Of a DNA stretch of 10,000 nucleotides, positions 6,879 through 10,000 are shown piece by piece. Numbering within the stretch: position 1 is the stretch's first letter; every line of letters begins with the position of its first letter. Source of the stretch: Candidatus Hydrogenedens sp. (lineage in GTDB: Bacteria > Hydrogenedentota > Hydrogenedentia > Hydrogenedentales > Hydrogenedentaceae); NCBI GenBank assembly GCA_020216745.1, contig JAIWNQ010000227.1:1-10000 (forward strand), in the 5' to 3' direction. The notes beneath the pieces were generated by a model, which saw only the letters and a list, made by a program, of their open reading frames with translations, was not told the origin of the DNA and did not search any database. Both the position numbers and the translations under genes were made by a program.

Positions 6879-8930
6879 TTATTGTTTCAAATAATTGATA
6901 AGTTGTTCGGTACTGATGGGAATTTCCTTAACACAACGGAAGCCTATAAGTGGGGAACGTGTATCTGGTTCGGCACTTTGCTCGTGCGTAAGTCCAGTAG
7001 CAGGAGAGGTAAAATTACTACCCATTACTATTCTTGAGCACAAGATATCCTCTTCAGGACACTCTGGGTCTAAGGGAGTTCGTGTCCATTCAGATACATT
7101 CCCAAGCAAATCATAACAACCCATAGGACTTTTATCCTCTGGATATGATTTTACTGGTTGAGGAGCGTTTTTAATATTGTTGATATTCGCGGAGTTTTCT
7201 TTCCAGGTATCACCCCACGGATAAGTCTGCTTTATATCTCCTTGAGCAGACCGAAGCCATTGTAGCACAGTTGGCAAAGTTTTTTGATAATAACTCGCAT
7301 ACGCCAGGGCATCATAATAGGTTACCATCGTAACAGGTAGTTTGCCTTCATTGCTTGCTTGTATATCAAATCCAGGGGATGGAGGTGGTTCCCATGAAAT
7401 AGAGCTTAATCGGCAAAAATTATTAAAGTCATCATTGGTAACTTCACTTATGTCCATAAAGAAAGCAGGGATAATATACGTTTGGCCTTTCCATGTCACA
7501 TTACCTTCTGGGATAAGAACCATGCCTTGATGTTCACAGAATATAGCGGAGAGGTAGCGGGCACATGAACATAATAGTTCAAGAGGGATGTTTTGTTTCG
7601 TGTCCATCTTGGTTTTAATCTGGGTTAGTAGAGGTTCTGCCCAGTTTAAATACTGTTTTACCTCGTCATTAAATTCTGCTTGTTCTCTTGCTCTATTTGC
7701 AAGACGAAACAAAATTTTTATGTATGATTCTACTGATTGTTGTTGAGGTTCATTTAGTAATAGTTGGTCAGAAATTGTTTCCACTTCTTGTGCCGATATA
7801 CTTGCACGGTATCGTTCTGCAAAAAACAGACCACCAGCACAAAACAACAGCACAATTGAAAGGAGTATCCAACCTATTGCCCGAGATGAAAAAGTTGGAA
7901 TCCACGGTTTTAATTTTTTGGTAGGTTTTGAAGAAGATGATGATATTGTCGTTTCTTCTCCAGCAAGCACTAAATTTTTCAACGGTTCCAGTGCTTTTCT
8001 TAATTCTGTGGCACTTTGGAATCGGTCTTTTGGGTCTGGTTGAATACACTTCTCAACAATTTTATCTAACTCTGGGGGGAGTTCTTTTACTAATTCAGAA
8101 GCAGGTTTCGGGATACCCGTGGGGATTTGCCCTGTCAGGACTTCGTATAACATAATCCCACAACTATAAATATCAGAACGGGCATCTACATCACGACTGT
8201 TTCGGACTTGTTCTGGAGACATGTAAAATGGTGTACCCATCACGACCGAAACACCAGTAAGCCTTGTATCTGCCATCAATTTGGATATTCCAAAGTCCAT
8301 CAATTTTACGACATTTTGTGAGGTGACCATTACATTTTCGGGTTTAATATCGCGGTGGACTGTAAATTGGTGTGCATATTCCAGAGCAGAACACAACTGG
8401 TCAAAATAAACTAAAATTTGTTTTAGAGGAAGTCTCTGACCAGGCAATAGGCCTTCCAGAATACCTCGTAATGATTTACCATCTAAATACTCCATTGAGA
8501 TATAAAGGATATTCCCAGCGATACCTATGTCATGAACACGCACAATATTTGGATGAGATAGTTTCCGAGCAATACGTGCTTCATTTAGGAATCGGTCAAC
8601 TATCATGGGGTCTTTAGCAAATTGGGGCAGTAATAATTTTAGGGCTACCTCTTCTTTTAGAGTATTATCAAAAACTTTGTAGATACTACCCATTCCACCT
8701 CTGCCGATTAATTTAATGACGGTATAACGATTGCTAAATGTTTCTCCCCGATGAAGGGTGCCTTGCTGTAATCCTGGTGTGTTAAATTCGTGAGATGAAG
8801 ACTGCCTTTTCTTTGAATCGGAGGAGGCTGGGTCTATTTTAACAATTAGTAAAGGAGAACCACATTTTTGACAATGGCTGGTTCCAGTTGGGTTAATATG
8901 ACTACACTTTGAGCACTTTACCTGCGACAT
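6879..8930 (-). CDS. Zinc-ribbon, Ser/Thr protein kinase, transmembrane and FGE-like fusion protein, 683 aa
   Basis: Four parts are visible. Residues 6-23 form a short zinc ribbon with two C-x-x-C pairs (C6/C9 and C20/C23). A PknB-type kinase domain spans about 70-318. It has the glycine loop GRGGMGSIYKV (76-86), ATP-binding K98, helix-C E117, catalytic HRDIKPEN (192-199), DFG at 212-214 and GTPFYMSPE (232-240). All key residues are present, so it should be active. A Ser/Thr/Lys-rich linker (328-342) leads to one transmembrane helix (351-370). A helical segment follows, and then a formylglycine-generating-enzyme-like (SUMF1) domain at about 467-668, with IPEGN, DISEVTNDDFNNFC, YPWGDTW, DLLGNVSEWT and a final IGFRC (662-666). 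By topology the kinase is cytoplasmic and the FGE-like domain lies outside, probably as a ligand-binding sensor. The two FGE catalytic cysteines appear absent, so true FGE activity is unlikely. The start follows a weak ribosome site. The gene lies 82 bases downstream of the GxGYxYP gene on the same strand. Confidence 0.93.
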   Translation of the reverse strand: MSQVKCSKCSHINPTGTSHCQKCGSPLLIVKIDPASSDSKKRQSSSHEFNTPGLQQGTLHRGETFSNRYTVIKLIGRGGMGSIYKVFDNTLKEEVALKLLLPQFAKDPMIVDRFLNEARIARKLSHPNIVRVHDIGIAGNILYISMEYLDGKSLRGILEGLLPGQRLPLKQILVYFDQLCSALEYAHQFTVHRDIKPENVMVTSQNVVKLMDFGISKLMADTRLTGVSVVMGTPFYMSPEQVRNSRDVDARSDIYSCGIMLYEVLTGQIPTGIPKPASELVKELPPELDKIVEKCIQPDPKDRFQSATELRKALEPLKNLVLAGEETTISSSSSKPTKKLKPWIPTFSSRAIGWILLSIVLLFCAGGLFFAERYRASISAQEVETISDQLLLNEPQQQSVESYIKILFRLANRAREQAEFNDEVKQYLNWAEPLLTQIKTKMDTKQNIPLELLCSCARYLSAIFCEHQGMVLIPEGNVTWKGQTYIIPAFFMDISEVTNDDFNNFCRLSSISWEPPPSPGFDIQASNEGKLPVTMVTYYDALAYASYYQKTLPTVLQWLRSAQGDIKQTYPWGDTWKENSANINNIKNAPQPVKSYPEDKSPMGCYDLLGNVSEWTRTPLDPECPEEDILCSRIVMGSNFTSPATGLTHEQSAEPDTRSPLIGFRCVKEIPISTEQLINYLKQ

Positions 8931-8969
8931 ATATTTGTATTCATCCGTGCTTCAATTTCTCTTTATTTA

Positions 8970-8991
8970 ATTATACACATAAACGGTGTGT
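8970..8991 (-). promoter_or_regulatory. Candidate promoter with inverted repeat upstream of the kinase gene
   Basis: On the minus strand a perfect TATAAT (8975 to 8970) lies about 40 bases before the kinase ATG. A poor -35-like TTATTA sits 17 bases upstream. Between the two hexamers an inverted repeat, ACACA (8975-8979) and TGTGT (8987-8991) around a 7-base centre, could bind a regulator. No T-run follows it, so it does not look like a terminator for the gene upstream. Confidence 0.35.
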
Positions 8992-9012
8992 TTAATAAAT
9001 ATTATCTGGAAT

Positions 9013-10000
9013 TTAACGGTTGCAATAATGAATTTTTATAAGTTCGAAAAACGTATAAGGGTCTGTGAAGATAACCTTGTTTGTCTTCTGAGAGGTTAAG
9101 TCTATAACGCTTTTATGCCATGATGGAGATTTTAAGATTGTGCGAATAAACTTAAAATTAGGCAATGGTCTATTTGTGTACGAGGCTAAGATTTCAGAAG
9201 CCTTTTCTGGTGGTTCATTCAAATCAATTCCCATACGCACATACGGTAGTTTTTTATCATAACAACCTACAGGGGGTATTTTTTGAGCTACAATTCCATC
9301 CTTTGAGAATATAGAGTATGCTTCAAAACCTTCATCGGTGATTGGAGGTGCATACCCATCAATAATAAAACCCGTTATTGTCAGGTCAAATCGTTTTCCA
9401 TAATATAAATTATGTCTTGTCCATGCATCCCAGCCAGAGGGGATATTAGGTTCCCGATGAATAGCGGTAAGCATGCCCGGATTTAGATAACCTGCACCAC
9501 AATCACCATAGACAAACCAGTCGTTAGATGTTGCATGTGTTCGGATGTAATCAAAGACATGAGGGACACGACGAGACAAGTTCGGATTGAATGGCCAAAT
9601 GCATGTAATAGCCCCATGGGCAGGGTCTTGCCACCACTCTGGCACCTTTTGATATAACCAAGCGGAAGAGTCAAAATCACCCATGTAAAAGCAGATATAA
9701 ACATTGGGCAATACATTCCCTTTTTCATCAAGATAACCTTGTTGCCTCATTTGTTCATGTGTCGGTTTCGGGTTCTGGGGGTAATAATCTTTTAATGGAT
9801 AATGTTGATAAAAAGAGGCATTTGCAAGCCCAGCAAGGCCTAATGCGTCTGCGTCTAAAATGGCGTTGTAAGCGGAAACAAATTTTACCATTTCCCATTC
9901 TGTAGGAACACCTCCATGCTGACCACCTGCTTCACCTTCATTAGTATATTTCCATATCCATGGAACAAACCCTCCGATGTGGAATACTTCTCCTTTCGCA
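9013..10000 (-). CDS. Partial GxGYxYP-family putative glycoside hydrolase-like protein (C-terminal part)
   Basis: The frame is open from the right edge to a TAA at 9013-9015, giving 328 residues; the N-terminus is outside the window. The ATG at 9891 is internal. The 36 codons before it continue the same protein with FHIGGFVPWIWKYTN and GGQHGGVPTEWE, which fit the family far better than a start there. The motif GAGYLNP (9498 to 9478), after a YGDC segment, matches the family-naming GxGYxYP with Asn in place of the second Tyr. MGDFDSSAWLYQ and the C-terminal FTDPYTFFELI stretch are also typical as I recall this Pfam family. The family is described as putative glycoside hydrolases of unproven activity, often secreted. 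Any signal peptide would be in the missing part. It lies upstream of the kinase gene on the same strand. Fairly sure of family, unsure of function. Confidence 0.75.
   Translation of the reverse strand, partial: AKGEVFHIGGFVPWIWKYTNEGEAGGQHGGVPTEWEMVKFVSAYNAILDADALGLAGLANASFYQHYPLKDYYPQNPKPTHEQMRQQGYLDEKGNVLPNVYICFYMGDFDSSAWLYQKVPEWWQDPAHGAITCIWPFNPNLSRRVPHVFDYIRTHATSNDWFVYGDCGAGYLNPGMLTAIHREPNIPSGWDAWTRHNLYYGKRFDLTITGFIIDGYAPPITDEGFEAYSIFSKDGIVAQKIPPVGCYDKKLPYVRMGIDLNEPPEKASEILASYTNRPLPNFKFIRTILKSPSWHKSVIDLTSQKTNKVIFTDPYTFFELIKIHYCNR

Noticed and set aside
6927..7532. Active formylglycine-generating enzyme
   Set aside because: The fold signatures are present, but the catalytic cysteine positions hold other residues and the domain is fused to a kinase. 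It was called FGE-like only.
7688..8155. Several short plus- and minus-strand frames over the kinase gene
   Set aside because: All overlap the well-supported kinase linker, transmembrane and C-lobe coding region and show no domain of their own.
9483..9731. Minus-strand 82-residue frame
   Set aside because: A shifted-frame shadow of the GxGYxYP-family gene, which is clearly coding in its own frame.

Overview
The window is an AT-rich stretch (roughly 40% G+C by eye) of a bacterial chromosome. It is densely coding, with seven protein genes: five complete and two cut by the window edges. I see no rRNA, tRNA, CRISPR array, insertion sequence or phage gene. The mix of an exopolysaccharide locus, a Pkn-type kinase with a zinc-ribbon head and an FGE-like sensor tail, and a GxGYxYP-family protein suggests a Gram-negative environmental bacterium, perhaps PVC-like or a candidate phylum such as Hydrogenedentota. 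That placement is a guess from gene content, not from a marker gene.

Region 1 (1-2271, minus strand) holds two overlapping genes. A heparinase II/III-family protein (2271 to 481) is followed by the 5' part of a multi-pass membrane protein resembling O-antigen polymerases/ligases. The latter starts inside the lyase gene, at 517, and runs off the left edge. Region 2 (2272-2411) is an AT-rich divergent intergenic region.

Region 3 (2412-6741, plus strand) holds wecB (UDP-GlcNAc 2-epimerase), wecC (UDP-ManNAc dehydrogenase), argH (argininosuccinate lyase) and a Nudix hydrolase. The first three are separated by only 19 and 13 bases and look like one transcript. WecB and WecC together convert UDP-GlcNAc to UDP-ManNAcA, so the divergent pair on the left is plausibly part of a locus making or processing a ManNAcA-containing surface polysaccharide. 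argH is a metabolic passenger behind them.

Region 4 (6742-10000, minus strand) comes after a convergent gap. It holds a zinc-ribbon/Ser-Thr kinase/transmembrane/FGE-like fusion protein. Upstream of that is the C-terminal 328 residues of a GxGYxYP-family putative carbohydrate-active protein, which runs off the right edge. No wholly new system is evident. The points most worth a second look are the coupling of a uronate-type lyase with ManNAcA synthesis, the kinase whose FGE-like domain lacks the FGE catalytic cysteines, and the overlapping membrane gene at the left edge.
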